From Gammaproteobacteria bacterium RIFCSPHIGHO2_12_FULL_37_14 (GTDB lineage: Bacteria > Pseudomonadota > Gammaproteobacteria > DSM-16500): DNA of 8,756 nt. The translations under genes and the position numbers were made by a program. The notes under the pieces are model-generated. The model worked only from the letters and a program-made list of their open reading frames with translations. It did no database searches and had not been told where the DNA came from. The stretch is taken from positions 50,325 to 59,080 of the forward strand of contig MGXV01000003.1 in assembly GCA_001801485.1 (NCBI GenBank), written 5' to 3'. Every line of letters starts with the position of its first letter. The stretch's first letter is position 1. Shown piece by piece: positions 1 to 6,482 of this stretch.

Positions 1-1
1 A

Positions 2-700
2 TCTGGCGGCAAAGATTCATTTACTATGTTGCGAGTTTTACAGCTTTTACAAAGAAGAGCTAAGGTCGATTTCACATTACTTGCATTTACACTGGATCAA
101 GCTCAACCAGGGTGGCAAGATACTGCATTGCGAAAATGGCTAGAAGATCATCATATTTCATATGAAATCCTCACTAGAGATACTTATTCTATTGTTAAAG
201 AAAAAATTCCTGAGGGACAAACTTATTGCTCACTTTGCTCGCGATTACGTCGAGGAATCATTTATCGTTATGCAGAGGAAAAAGGTTTTAACAAAATTGC
301 TTTAGGTCATCATCGCGATGATTTAATTCGAACATTGCTAATGTCAATCTTATATAATGGCGAGATTCGTTCTATGCCACCAAAATTGCTGAGTGATAAT
401 AAGAAACATGTTGTGATTAGACCACTTATCTATTGTCAAGAAAATGATATCATTGCTTTTTCTCAAGCAATGGAATTTCCAATTATTCCCTGCAATCTTT
501 GTGGTTCTCAAGAAAATTTGATGCGCAAACGCGTCAAAAAACTGATTGATCAATTAGCAGAAGAAAACCCAAAAGTTCCGAGCAATATTTTGCATGCACT
601 GAGTGCTATCAAACCTAGCCAATTAATGGATAAAACATTTTGGGATTTTAAAAATCTCGAAAAACAACAAAATCAAGCTGAATTACCCTCATCGGATTGA
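2..700 (+). CDS. ttcA: TtcA, tRNA 2-thiocytidine(32) synthetase, 5'-truncated by window edge
   Basis: This enzyme thiolates cytidine 32 in the anticodon loop of certain tRNAs, using ATP and a [4Fe-4S] cluster in the cytoplasm. The reading frame is open from base 2 and begins inside the ATP-binding PP-loop, SGGKDS, so the true start lies upstream. The first in-frame ATG (26) is therefore not the start. The visible 232 residues carry the two family cysteine pairs: CSLC in [10 protein letters not shown] (visible residues 76-79) and CNLC in PCNLCGSQ (164-167). They also carry GHHRDD and MPPKLLSD. E. coli TtcA has about 311 residues, so roughly the first quarter is missing. After HHRDD the usual Glu-Thr is read here as Arg-Thr (LIRT), a deviation recalled from memory of the family. 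The gene ends 5 bp from the convergent HPt gene. Identity is very secure; only the N-terminus is unseen. Confidence 0.96.
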   Translation, partial: SGGKDSFTMLRVLQLLQRRAKVDFTLLAFTLDQAQPGWQDTALRKWLEDHHISYEILTRDTYSIVKEKIPEGQTYCSLCSRLRRGIIYRYAEEKGFNKIALGHHRDDLIRTLLMSILYNGEIRSMPPKLLSDNKKHVVIRPLIYCQENDIIAFSQAMEFPIIPCNLCGSQENLMRKRVKKLIDQLAEENPKVPSNILHALSAIKPSQLMDKTFWDFKNLEKQQNQAELPSSD

Positions 701-705
701 CACAA

Positions 706-1062
706 TCAATTTTTATAGCGCGCATAATAATCAAATATCAGCACGGCTTCTGCATTCAGCTTATTAAAAATAGTCGTTAATTCGTCATCGGTAGCATTAT
801 TTTTCAGGGTAGATTCTAATTGAGCGACAATGGTTTTTAGGCGTGGTGTACCACAATAGCAAAGCGCACCATGTAATTTATGCAGGTGCTGTTTCAGTTC
901 CTGATATTTTTTTTGATGGTACAATTGATTAATCGAAGCAAGATCTTTGGGGAGTTCTTTAACTAATAAAGCAAGCATATCATGGGCAACATCATGCTTA
1001 TTCCCGGTTAGTTTTTTAGTTAATTGATCATCAAATATGGGAAGCTGGTCAAGATCTTTCAT
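706..1062 (-). CDS. Stand-alone HPt phosphotransfer protein, BarA/LetS type
   Basis: This 118-residue cytoplasmic protein consists of a single histidine-phosphotransfer domain, which relays phosphate between receiver domains in multistep two-component pathways. The signature HKLHGALCYCG lies at residues 61-71, with His61 the expected phosphorylated residue. The motif resembles the C-terminal HPt of the hybrid kinase BarA (LetS/GacS group) more than a generic HPt. No kinase or receiver domain is attached or adjacent, so its partners must be elsewhere. The gene starts 12 bp after the rlmD stop. Its Shine-Dalgarno (AAGGA, about 1071-1075) overlaps that stop codon, which implies co-transcription and probably coupled translation with rlmD. 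In E. coli barA and rlmD are neighbours, so this may be a remnant or split-off piece of a barA-like gene. The partner and the pathway are inference. Confidence 0.85.
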   Translation of the reverse strand: MKDLDQLPIFDDQLTKKLTGNKHDVAHDMLALLVKELPKDLASINQLYHQKKYQELKQHLHKLHGALCYCGTPRLKTIVAQLESTLKNNATDDELTTIFNKLNAEAVLIFDYYARYKN

Positions 1063-1074
1063 AGGTATTATTCC

Positions 1075-2409
1075 TTAAACAGGATCAAATACAGCAATGG
1101 TTTCGATATGCGCTGTATGAGGAAACATGTTGATAATTCCAATTTGTGTTAATCGATATCCCAGCTGATTAGATAAGATTTCTGCATCTCGTGCAAGCGT
1201 CGCTGAATGACAAGAAATATATACCAATCGTTTAGGCGAAAATTGTTTGCAATACATTAATATTTCTTTTGCGCCTACTCGAGGCGGATCTAATAATATT
1301 TTGTCATATTGTTTATTTAACCAAGTGGCAGTGGTGATTGGTTTCTCCAAGTTGCTAACATAAAAATCCGTGTTTTGAATATGATTGTGAAGAGCATTTT
1401 GCTTTGCTCTATCTATCATTTCTTGGTTTCCTTCCACGCCAGTGACATGTCGAGCATAGCGTGCAATTGGCAGCGTAAAATTACCAATCCCACAAAAAAG
1501 ATCGAGTACGGTATCATTCGCATTCAACTCCAACAATTCAATTGCCTTGGTAACCATTAAACGATTTGCTTCAAGATTAATTTGAGTAAAATCGAGGGGG
1601 TGAAATAATAATTCAATTTGTTGATTGGGCAAGGTGTAAGAGAGGCGTTGCGGGCAATTTTCCGGCCATATTTTTTCAATTTGCGCAGGAAGATTAGGTT
1701 GTAAATAAATTTGAAAAAGATATTGTTTTCCAAACGAAATTAATTTTTCTTTATCGCCTAAAGTAATGGGAATTAAACAGCGAAATACTAAGGCAACATC
1801 AGTATCACCAATGGCAATTTCGATTTGTGGTATATGTTGATACATTTCTAGCGAAGCTATTAGTTGGCTTAATTCTTGTAAATGCTCTCCTACCTGTGGA
1901 TGAAGGATGACACATTGATCAAGATCAGCTAGATAGCGACTAGCTTTTTCTCTGAATCCGACAAGCACTTTATTTTTTTTAATTACAAATTTCACACCTA
2001 AACGTGCTTTTCTTCGATATCCACTTGTATTAGCAGACAATGGTGGCATCACTACTTCAGGTTCAACTCGTCCAATATGTTTCAGCTGATCGAGTACAGC
2101 TTGCTGTTTCAGGGCGAGCTGAGTGGAGATGCTAAGATGTTGCAAGCTACATCCACCACATAGATCAAAGTGATGGCATGGGGGAATGGCACGATCTTGT
2201 GAGGCATGTAATACGTCAATAGTTTTTGCTTCATTAAAATGGGTATGTTTTCGAACCATCTTGTAGCTCACTATTTCACCAGGTAAACTTCCCTCAATAA
2301 AGGTGGTTTTATTTTGAATTAGCGCAATACCTCTTCCATCATGGCTAAAGGAAGATATTTGAGCCAGTGCAGGTTCTAAAGAATTCTTAGGTTTTTCTTT
2401 TATATTCAT
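1075..2409 (-). CDS. rlmD: RlmD, 23S rRNA (uracil-1939-C5) methyltransferase
   Basis: RlmD (RumA) methylates U1939 of 23S rRNA with S-adenosylmethionine. Numbered from the ATG at 2409, the protein has 444 residues (E. coli about 433). An N-terminal TRAM-like segment is followed by the [4Fe-4S] ligands Cys78, Cys84, Cys87 (CHHFDLCGGC) and Cys166. The SAM-binding motif is DLFCGIGNF (about 303-311), LLDPPRVG follows, the catalytic cysteine is Cys400 in YISCHSATLARD, and the likely general base is Glu436 in HIETIAVF. The frame is open up to a TTG at 2481, but those 24 extra residues are hydrophobic and unlike the family. That TTG also lies inside a good -35 box, so ATG 2409 is preferred even though it lacks a clear Shine-Dalgarno. 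It heads a two-gene operon with the HPt gene. Confidence 0.95.
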   Translation of the reverse strand: MNIKEKPKNSLEPALAQISSFSHDGRGIALIQNKTTFIEGSLPGEIVSYKMVRKHTHFNEAKTIDVLHASQDRAIPPCHHFDLCGGCSLQHLSISTQLALKQQAVLDQLKHIGRVEPEVVMPPLSANTSGYRRKARLGVKFVIKKNKVLVGFREKASRYLADLDQCVILHPQVGEHLQELSQLIASLEMYQHIPQIEIAIGDTDVALVFRCLIPITLGDKEKLISFGKQYLFQIYLQPNLPAQIEKIWPENCPQRLSYTLPNQQIELLFHPLDFTQINLEANRLMVTKAIELLELNANDTVLDLFCGIGNFTLPIARYARHVTGVEGNQEMIDRAKQNALHNHIQNTDFYVSNLEKPITTATWLNKQYDKILLDPPRVGAKEILMYCKQFSPKRLVYISCHSATLARDAEILSNQLGYRLTQIGIINMFPHTAHIETIAVFDPV

Positions 2410-2452
2410 TATGATACATATTATTGAGATAAGATGGTTAAATAGCATAAGG

Positions 2453-2481
2453 AATATATAATGATTGATGGAAAATTTCAA
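2453..2481 (-). promoter_or_regulatory. Sigma70-type promoter of rlmD-hpt
   Basis: On the minus strand, TTGAAA (2481-2476) and TATATT (2458-2453) each match the consensus at five of six positions and are separated by exactly 17 bp. Transcription would start near 2446, giving a leader of about 37 nt before the ATG at 2409. The -35 box contains the TTG that would otherwise extend the rlmD frame, which argues against that start. It is arranged divergently from the 6S RNA gene. Confidence 0.6.
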
Positions 2482-2515
2482 ATAAGGTTTTGATGGTAAT
2501 GTGGGAAATCTTATC

Positions 2516-2521
2516 TATACT
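2516..2521 (+). promoter_or_regulatory. -10 element of the putative 6S RNA promoter
   Basis: TATACT matches the -10 consensus at five of six positions. It predicts initiation around 2528-2530, a few bases before the closing stem of the RNA. No good -35 box is visible at 16-18 bp spacing; TTGATG at 2490 is about 20 bp away. The element is supported mainly by its position. Confidence 0.4.
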
Positions 2522-2533
2522 TTAAATAGGAAT

Positions 2534-2720
2534 AAAAAAGTGCCTTTTAAGGAATTTGTCCAAAACCTTTAAACGATAAATATTCTGGAACTCGATTTTA
2601 GCGTGGTGTGCAGGTCCTCAAGTTAGTTGAAGTTAGTACAGAGGAAAGCCTAAAGCGCTAGTGAGGTTCCTAAAAATGGTAACATGGGTTTTTGAGACAT
2701 TCTAAGAAAGGCACTTTTTT
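2534..2720 (+). ncRNA. ssrS: 6S RNA (RNA polymerase-binding regulatory RNA)
   Basis: 6S RNA mimics an open promoter and sequesters sigma70 RNA polymerase. A perfect 14-bp inverted repeat (2534-2547 with 2707-2720) encloses a rod-like fold. A second closing helix pairs about 2553-2567 with 2687-2701. A central bubble has 2568-2586 on one side and about 2671-2686 on the other. An apical arm uses GGAACTC/GAGGTTCC (2587-2593/2663-2670), TAGCG/CGCTA (2599-2603/2656-2660) and CCTC/GAGG (2616-2619/2641-2644). Sequence blocks match E. coli 6S as recalled: CGAT in the bubble, then a GCG..TGGTG.GCA..GGTCC block, then GAGGAAAGCCTAAAGCGC, then GGTAACATGGG. Counting from 2534, the T of CGAT (2577) is position 44, equivalent to the pRNA start U44 in E. 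coli. The length of 187 nt fits (E. coli about 184). The 3' arm ends in seven Ts. The call comes from reading and hand-folding, not from a covariance search. Confidence 0.85.
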
Positions 2721-2743
2721 TGACTGCTAAAATGAGATAGCTA

Positions 2744-3934
2744 ATGAAAAATCCTACTATTGAACGAGAACAACTCTATTGTGCCCATAATTATTCGCCA
2801 CTCCCAGTGGTGTTGGTTCGTGGTCAAGGTGTTTATGTGTGGGATGATACCGGTAAGCGCTATATTGATATGATGAGTGCTTATTCAGCTGTTAATCATG
2901 GCCATTGCCATCCGAAATTATTACAAGCGCTACAACAGCAAGCAAGTACATTAAATATTGTTTCTCGAGCATTTTATACAGATAAATTAGGGTATTTTCT
3001 TGAACGGATTTGTAAGCTGACTGGTTTTGATAAAGCTTTGCCAATGAATACGGGAGTAGAAGCTGTTGAAACAGGGATTAAAGCCGCCAGAAAATGGGCT
3101 TATTTAGTCAAGGGCATCCCACAAAATCAAGCCGAAATTATCGTATGTCATGGAAATTTTCATGGCCGAACAATCACAGCAATTTCGATGTCTAGCGTGG
3201 CACAATATAAAGATAAATTTGGGCCTTATACACCAGGATTTCGTGTTATTCCTTATAATGATGCTCGGCTGCTTGAAGAAGCAATTACACCTCATACAGC
3301 AGCCTTTTTAGTTGAGCCTATTCAAGGAGAAGGTGGGATTAATGTTCCATCTAAAGGCTATTTGAAAGCTTGCGAAGAAATTTGTCGAAAGCACCAAGTA
3401 TTAATGATTTGTGATGAAATTCAAACAGGTCTTGGACGAACGGGTAGATTACTGGCATGTGAGCATGAGGATGTGCAACCAGATGGTATGTTGCTTGGCA
3501 AAGCATTAGGAGGTGGTTTACTTCCAGTTTCTTTATTTCTTAGTCGTCGAGAAGTAATGGATGTATTTACTCCCGGCGATCACGGTAGCACTTTTGGAGG
3601 TAATCCGCTGGCTGCTGCAGTTGGGGCAGCAGCAATAGATGTCTTATATGAGGAAAATCTTATTTCCGCCGCGGCGAAAATGGGCGAATATTTTCAACAA
3701 CAATTACGGTCAATTCAGTCACCAATGATTAAAGAAGTTCGTGGGAAAGGATTGCTAATTGGCTTAGAACTTGATAAAAAGTATTCTGCGCATGCTATTT
3801 GTCTTAAGCTTTTAGAACACGGTATTTTAACTAAAGAAACCCAGCACACAGTGATTCGTTTTGCGCCACCTTTAATGATCACGAAAGAGCAAATTGATGA
3901 GACAGTAGCAGCTTTACAAGATGTGTTGAGATAA
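2744..3934 (+). CDS. rocD: Ornithine aminotransferase (ornithine-oxo-acid transaminase)
   Basis: This PLP-dependent class III aminotransferase converts ornithine and 2-oxoglutarate to glutamate-5-semialdehyde and glutamate, linking arginine/ornithine to proline and glutamate. Ornithine-specific features are MMSAYSAVNHGHCHP (about 43-57) and NTGVEAVETGIKAARKWAY (102-120), which distinguish it from acetylornithine or GABA transaminases. The PLP phosphate/ring motif DEIQTGLGRTG starts at Asp224, and the Schiff-base lysine is Lys253 in GKALGGGLLP. STFGGNPLA follows. At 396 residues it is full length. The ATG at 2744 has only a weak upstream GAG. It lies 23 bp after the 6S RNA 3' stem with no separate promoter evident, so it may be expressed by read-through, as ssrS-ygfA is in E. 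coli. No other proline or arginine gene is nearby. Function is confident; physiological direction is not. Confidence 0.94.
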   Translation: MKNPTIEREQLYCAHNYSPLPVVLVRGQGVYVWDDTGKRYIDMMSAYSAVNHGHCHPKLLQALQQQASTLNIVSRAFYTDKLGYFLERICKLTGFDKALPMNTGVEAVETGIKAARKWAYLVKGIPQNQAEIIVCHGNFHGRTITAISMSSVAQYKDKFGPYTPGFRVIPYNDARLLEEAITPHTAAFLVEPIQGEGGINVPSKGYLKACEEICRKHQVLMICDEIQTGLGRTGRLLACEHEDVQPDGMLLGKALGGGLLPVSLFLSRREVMDVFTPGDHGSTFGGNPLAAAVGAAAIDVLYEENLISAAAKMGEYFQQQLRSIQSPMIKEVRGKGLLIGLELDKKYSAHAICLKLLEHGILTKETQHTVIRFAPPLMITKEQIDETVAALQDVLR

Positions 3935-3976
3935 GTATTGTAGACAAATTTTCATTAATTTTAGTAGTAGCCTACC

Positions 3977-3991
3977 AATGGATGATCCATT
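3977..3991. promoter_or_regulatory. Perfect 15-nt palindrome upstream of the effector-like gene
   Basis: The arms AATGGAT and ATCCATT flank a single G at 3984. If the downstream gene starts at ATG 4017, the palindrome lies in its promoter or leader and could be an operator. It also contains the more upstream ATG (3978). A regulatory role is inferred from symmetry alone. Confidence 0.25.
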
Positions 3992-4016
3992 AATAAAATT
4001 TCAAGAGGAAGATGAT

Positions 4017-4832
4017 ATGTTTTCATGCCGAAAAGATGTACAAAGTGGCGTTAATTTAACAAAAGAACAAAAAAATTTGCTTCAAGAGATGCGGGATAAA
4101 AATCTCCAAAATTGGTTGCAAAAGAATCGTCATGATAACTTTCTAGCATATAAAAATCATTTACTCAGTGATGCAAATCTAAATATTTTTGAACAGTCTT
4201 TAAAAAAATTAATATCACAAGTTAGTGATGACATGCAGGATGAATTGAATATTTATATTAGTAATTTTGTATTAGAAGTCGACAAATCTTATAAATGCTT
4301 AAGCGAAGAAGCAGTCTCGAGCTGTTTTTCTCATTCGATCACTCATAAAATGACGAAAATAAGAAAATTCAATGAAGATCTTGGCCAGTTTATCGCGGAT
4401 GCTCGTATCCAAAATAACTTTTCTCAGGAGTATCAAGAACGAGCAGAGAAGTTACATAATCGAGCAAATAAGATATTTGATGCAGGACATCCTGCTAGTT
4501 CGCAACGTAAGGCGATTGCTCTTGCTTGTGCTAGTATTGCTTGTGCAGTAGGTCTCGCGCTCTGTATGTGTTTATTCGCTCCACCCATCATCACTGCACT
4601 TCCATTTTTGGTGATTGGAGGGCTATATGTTGGTGCCATCACAGGTATGATCGGAAGTGTTGTTCTAACAAGGAGGTCAATGGCTAAACCGGCTGATCCT
4701 GCTCATGATGTAGCGATTACCTTGATTTCAAAATTTTCCGTTTTTCAAAAGAAAGATAATCATGCTTCAAACCCTGAACAGGCTGTAGAATTAGCAAGTC
4801 AACCTTTTGGGTACCAACCTCAAATTGCTTAA
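4017..4832 (+). CDS. Unrecognised helical protein with C-terminal membrane hairpin (effector-like)
   Basis: I do not recognise a family. The frame opens at ATG 3978, but ATG 4017 has a strong Shine-Dalgarno (AGAGGAA, 4004-4010) with 6 nt spacing while 3978 has none, so 4017 (271 residues) is preferred. Numbering here is from 3978. Residues about 25-165 are polar, Lys/Glu-rich and predicted helical, perhaps coiled-coil. Two hydrophobic segments (about 179-200 and 205-231) form a hairpin. The first is cysteine-rich (Cys184, 189, 196, 198). The second has a glycine zipper (Gly215, 219, 223). A polar tail of about 50 residues follows, with no signal peptide. Soluble helices plus a late membrane hairpin is common among type IV effectors of Legionella and Coxiella, but it is not proof. 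No E-block-like acidic C-terminus is obvious. Neighbours give no functional hint. Confidence 0.75.
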   Translation: MFSCRKDVQSGVNLTKEQKNLLQEMRDKNLQNWLQKNRHDNFLAYKNHLLSDANLNIFEQSLKKLISQVSDDMQDELNIYISNFVLEVDKSYKCLSEEAVSSCFSHSITHKMTKIRKFNEDLGQFIADARIQNNFSQEYQERAEKLHNRANKIFDAGHPASSQRKAIALACASIACAVGLALCMCLFAPPIITALPFLVIGGLYVGAITGMIGSVVLTRRSMAKPADPAHDVAITLISKFSVFQKKDNHASNPEQAVELASQPFGYQPQIA

Positions 4833-4869
4833 CAAAATTTGATACTTGTTTCATGAATGCAAGCTCATT

Positions 4870-4888
4870 ACCTAGTCAAGAACTAGGT
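4870..4888. other. Perfect 7-bp hairpin downstream of the effector-like gene
   Basis: ACCTAGT pairs perfectly with ACTAGGT around the 5-nt loop CAAGA. It lies 37 bp after the stop at 4832. The sequence after it (TGTGAGG) is not a T-tract, so it is a poor intrinsic terminator. It may be a 3'-end stabilising structure or a protein site. Confidence 0.35.
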
Positions 4889-4923
4889 TGTGAGGTTCGT
4901 TTTCTTCCCGGTATTTTACGACC

Positions 4924-4942
4924 TTATTAACAATTATTAACA
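4924..4942 (+). repeat. Tandem 9-bp direct repeat, 10-bp period
   Basis: TTATTAACA occurs twice, separated by one A, so the copies lie one helical turn apart. The repeat is 42 bp upstream of a consensus -10 box. Head-to-tail half-sites at this spacing are typical of OmpR/PhoB-family response-regulator sites, but no specific regulator can be named. Confidence 0.35.
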
Positions 4943-4984
4943 TAATCCTTGCTTTTTTTGTCATTTAATGATCAAATAATCAAG

Positions 4985-4990
4985 TATAAT
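4985..4990 (+). promoter_or_regulatory. Consensus -10 box, probable helicase promoter
   Basis: TATAAT is a perfect -10 hexamer. A TTGTCA at 4958-4963 looks like a -35 box, but the 21-bp spacer is too long, so the promoter may depend on an activator. Initiation near 4997 would give the helicase mRNA a leader of about 170 nt, long enough for regulation. Confidence 0.45.
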
Positions 4991-5053
4991 TAAATAATCA
5001 TCCCCAATTCTGTTTTTTCCATATTAATCATCAGTTGGAACAATCACTTTGTA

Positions 5054-5082
5054 GTTGGCGATGAAATTTTATAACCGCCAGC
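5054..5082 (+). promoter_or_regulatory. Leader stem-loop enclosing a small-ORF start codon
   Basis: GTTGGCG (5054-5060) can pair with CGCCAGC (5076-5082), with one G-T wobble, around a 15-nt loop. The loop begins exactly with the ATG at 5061. Within the predicted helicase leader this could modulate translation. An overlapping alternative, ATAACC (5071-5076) with GGTTAT (5089-5094), would compete with it. Confidence 0.3.
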
Positions 5083-5165
5083 TATCTAGGTTATTTATCC
5101 TCGCACTTATGCTTGGTCATATAATTTTTAGAACCTATCATGGCTTGCATAACAACGAGGAATGA
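5061..5165 (+). CDS. Possible 34-residue hydrophobic leader peptide upstream of the helicase gene
   Basis: An ATG-initiated frame of 34 codons ends in TGA at 5163-5165, directly abutting the ATG at 5166 of the helicase gene. The peptide has a basic N-terminus (Lys2, Arg6, Arg10), a hydrophobic core LFILALMLGHIIF (11-23) and a polar tail, so it would look like a small membrane or signal-like peptide. The helicase Shine-Dalgarno (GAGGA, 5157-5161) lies within its last codons, the usual arrangement for translational coupling. Against it, there is no Shine-Dalgarno before 5061, and a frame this long can arise by chance in AT-rich DNA. I recognise no homologue. Regard it as a candidate only. Confidence 0.3.
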   Translation: MKFYNRQLSRLFILALMLGHIIFRTYHGLHNNEE

Positions 5166-6479
5166 ATGACTATGTCATTTGAAAAATTAAATCTACATCC
5201 AAAAATTTTTAAAGCAATACAAGCGTGTGGATATACGCAACCGACACCTATTCAACAACAAGCCATCCCAGTTATTCTGGAAGGAAAAGATCTGATGGCT
5301 TCTGCGCAAACAGGCACAGGAAAAACAGCAGCTTTTGTATTACCTGCTTTGCATCATCTTAACCAACATACTCCAACCAAACGAGTAAGAGTTTTAATTC
5401 TTACGCCAACACGTGAATTAGCTAACCAAATTACTAAAGCATCTAGTGTGTACGGCAAATTTTCACATTTTAATATTGTCAATCTTGTTGGTGGTATGCC
5501 ATACCATCACCAAATTAGAGATCTGGCACGCGGTGCTGATATTATTGTTGCAACGCCAGGCCGCCTTCTGGATCACTTAGACAAAAATCGAGTTAATTTA
5601 GCAGCAGTTGATATGCTAATACTTGATGAAGCAGATCGTATGCTTGATATGGGTTTTATTGATGATGTCAAACAAATTACCAATCTGACCCCAGCACATC
5701 GTCAAACATTATTATTTAGCGCAACACTTGATGATCGATTAGCCAAACAAGTGCGACACATGATGAAAAATCCAGTCCGTATTGATCTATCTCATGAACG
5801 TGTCTCCGCACCGCAAATTAAACAGGAATTATATAAAGCAAAAAATTCTCAACATAAATCTCGTTTACTCAAGCACTTTTTGAATGATGCTAATATTTAT
5901 AAAGCAATTATTTTTTCCGCAACAAAAGTCAATGCTGATCAGTTGGCCTATGAATTGCGGGATCAAGGATTTGCAGCAGCAGCATTACATGGTGACTTAA
6001 AACAAAATGTTCGTAATCGAACAATTGATCAATTACGTAATGGTAAAATTCAATTTTTAGTGGCAACTGATGTAGCGGCTCGCGGCATTGATATCAATGA
6101 TGTCACTCACGTCATCAATTATGATTTACCGAAATTTTGTGAAGATTATGTTCATCGAATTGGCAGAACGGGTAGGGCAGGAAAAAGTGGAGTGGCTATT
6201 TCATTTGTACTGCCTACAGATTTACGTAATGTTCAACGAATTGAGCGGTTTATTGGAACACGTCTTAAGCTGATGCAAGATATTGTGTTGACTGATGGAT
6301 CATCGCAAGAAACGAATACTCAATATCACAAAGAAAAGTTAAAATTGAAAGATAATAACCAACATATCAATCGAAAAAGTAGCTCACGTTTTGCAAAAAA
6401 TGATGATCAACGCGATAATTCAAAAAAGAAATTTTTCAAGAAAAAGCGGTGGTCATCGAATAAAACTAAAGCCAGGTAG
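5166..6479 (+). CDS. rhlE: DEAD-box ATP-dependent RNA helicase, RhlE type
   Basis: This cytoplasmic helicase unwinds RNA using ATP and probably acts in ribosome assembly, RNA decay or cold adaptation. Motifs in order are the Q motif GYTQPTPIQ (22-30), Walker A AQTGTGKT (47-54), PTRELA (81-86), TPGRLLD (130-136), DEAD (154-157), SAT (185-187), ARGIDI (305-310) and HRIGRTGR (330-337). After the two RecA domains comes a Lys/Arg-rich tail of about 65 residues ending in a basic cluster, which probably binds RNA. RhlE, SrmB and DeaD share this core. The short length (437) without a DeaD-like C-terminal domain favours RhlE. A second in-frame ATG at 5172 gives MSFEKL, the typical RhlE N-terminus, and lies 10 nt from the Shine-Dalgarno (GAGGA, 5157-5161), so either start is possible. 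The gene ends 3 bp from the convergent membrane-protein gene. Confidence 0.88.
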   Translation: MTMSFEKLNLHPKIFKAIQACGYTQPTPIQQQAIPVILEGKDLMASAQTGTGKTAAFVLPALHHLNQHTPTKRVRVLILTPTRELANQITKASSVYGKFSHFNIVNLVGGMPYHHQIRDLARGADIIVATPGRLLDHLDKNRVNLAAVDMLILDEADRMLDMGFIDDVKQITNLTPAHRQTLLFSATLDDRLAKQVRHMMKNPVRIDLSHERVSAPQIKQELYKAKNSQHKSRLLKHFLNDANIYKAIIFSATKVNADQLAYELRDQGFAAAALHGDLKQNVRNRTIDQLRNGKIQFLVATDVAARGIDINDVTHVINYDLPKFCEDYVHRIGRTGRAGKSGVAISFVLPTDLRNVQRIERFIGTRLKLMQDIVLTDGSSQETNTQYHKEKLKLKDNNQHINRKSSSRFAKNDDQRDNSKKKFFKKKRWSSNKTKAR

Positions 6480-6482
6480 ATA

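Larger units (their letters stand above)
4833..5060. other. Non-coding part of the 333-bp gap before the helicase gene
   Basis: This AT-rich stretch holds a hairpin (4870-4888), a tandem 9-bp direct repeat (4924-4942), a T-run (4952-4958) and a consensus -10 box (4985-4990). No convincing gene is visible. The only ORF noticed, 25 codons at 4853-4930, lacks a ribosome binding site. Confidence 0.6.

Noticed and set aside
709..727. GCGCGC-centred near-palindrome as a bidirectional terminator
   Set aside because: It falls inside the HPt coding end, is imperfect, and its T-run is on the wrong side for a clear terminator call.
2410..2481. N-terminal extension of rlmD from a TTG at 2481
   Set aside because: The TTG overlaps a -35 box, the predicted transcription start is downstream (about 2446), and the extra residues are hydrophobic and not part of the family.
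2620..2637. AAGTTAGT direct repeat as a mobile-element or array remnant
   Set aside because: Only two short copies, lying in the apical loop of the 6S RNA where sequence is variable.
4870..4888. Intrinsic terminator for the effector-like gene
   Set aside because: The 7-bp stem is good but is followed by TGTGAGG rather than a T-tract.
4853..4930. 25-codon ATG ORF after the effector-like gene
   Set aside because: No Shine-Dalgarno, and the frame overlaps a hairpin and half of the direct repeat; length is compatible with chance.
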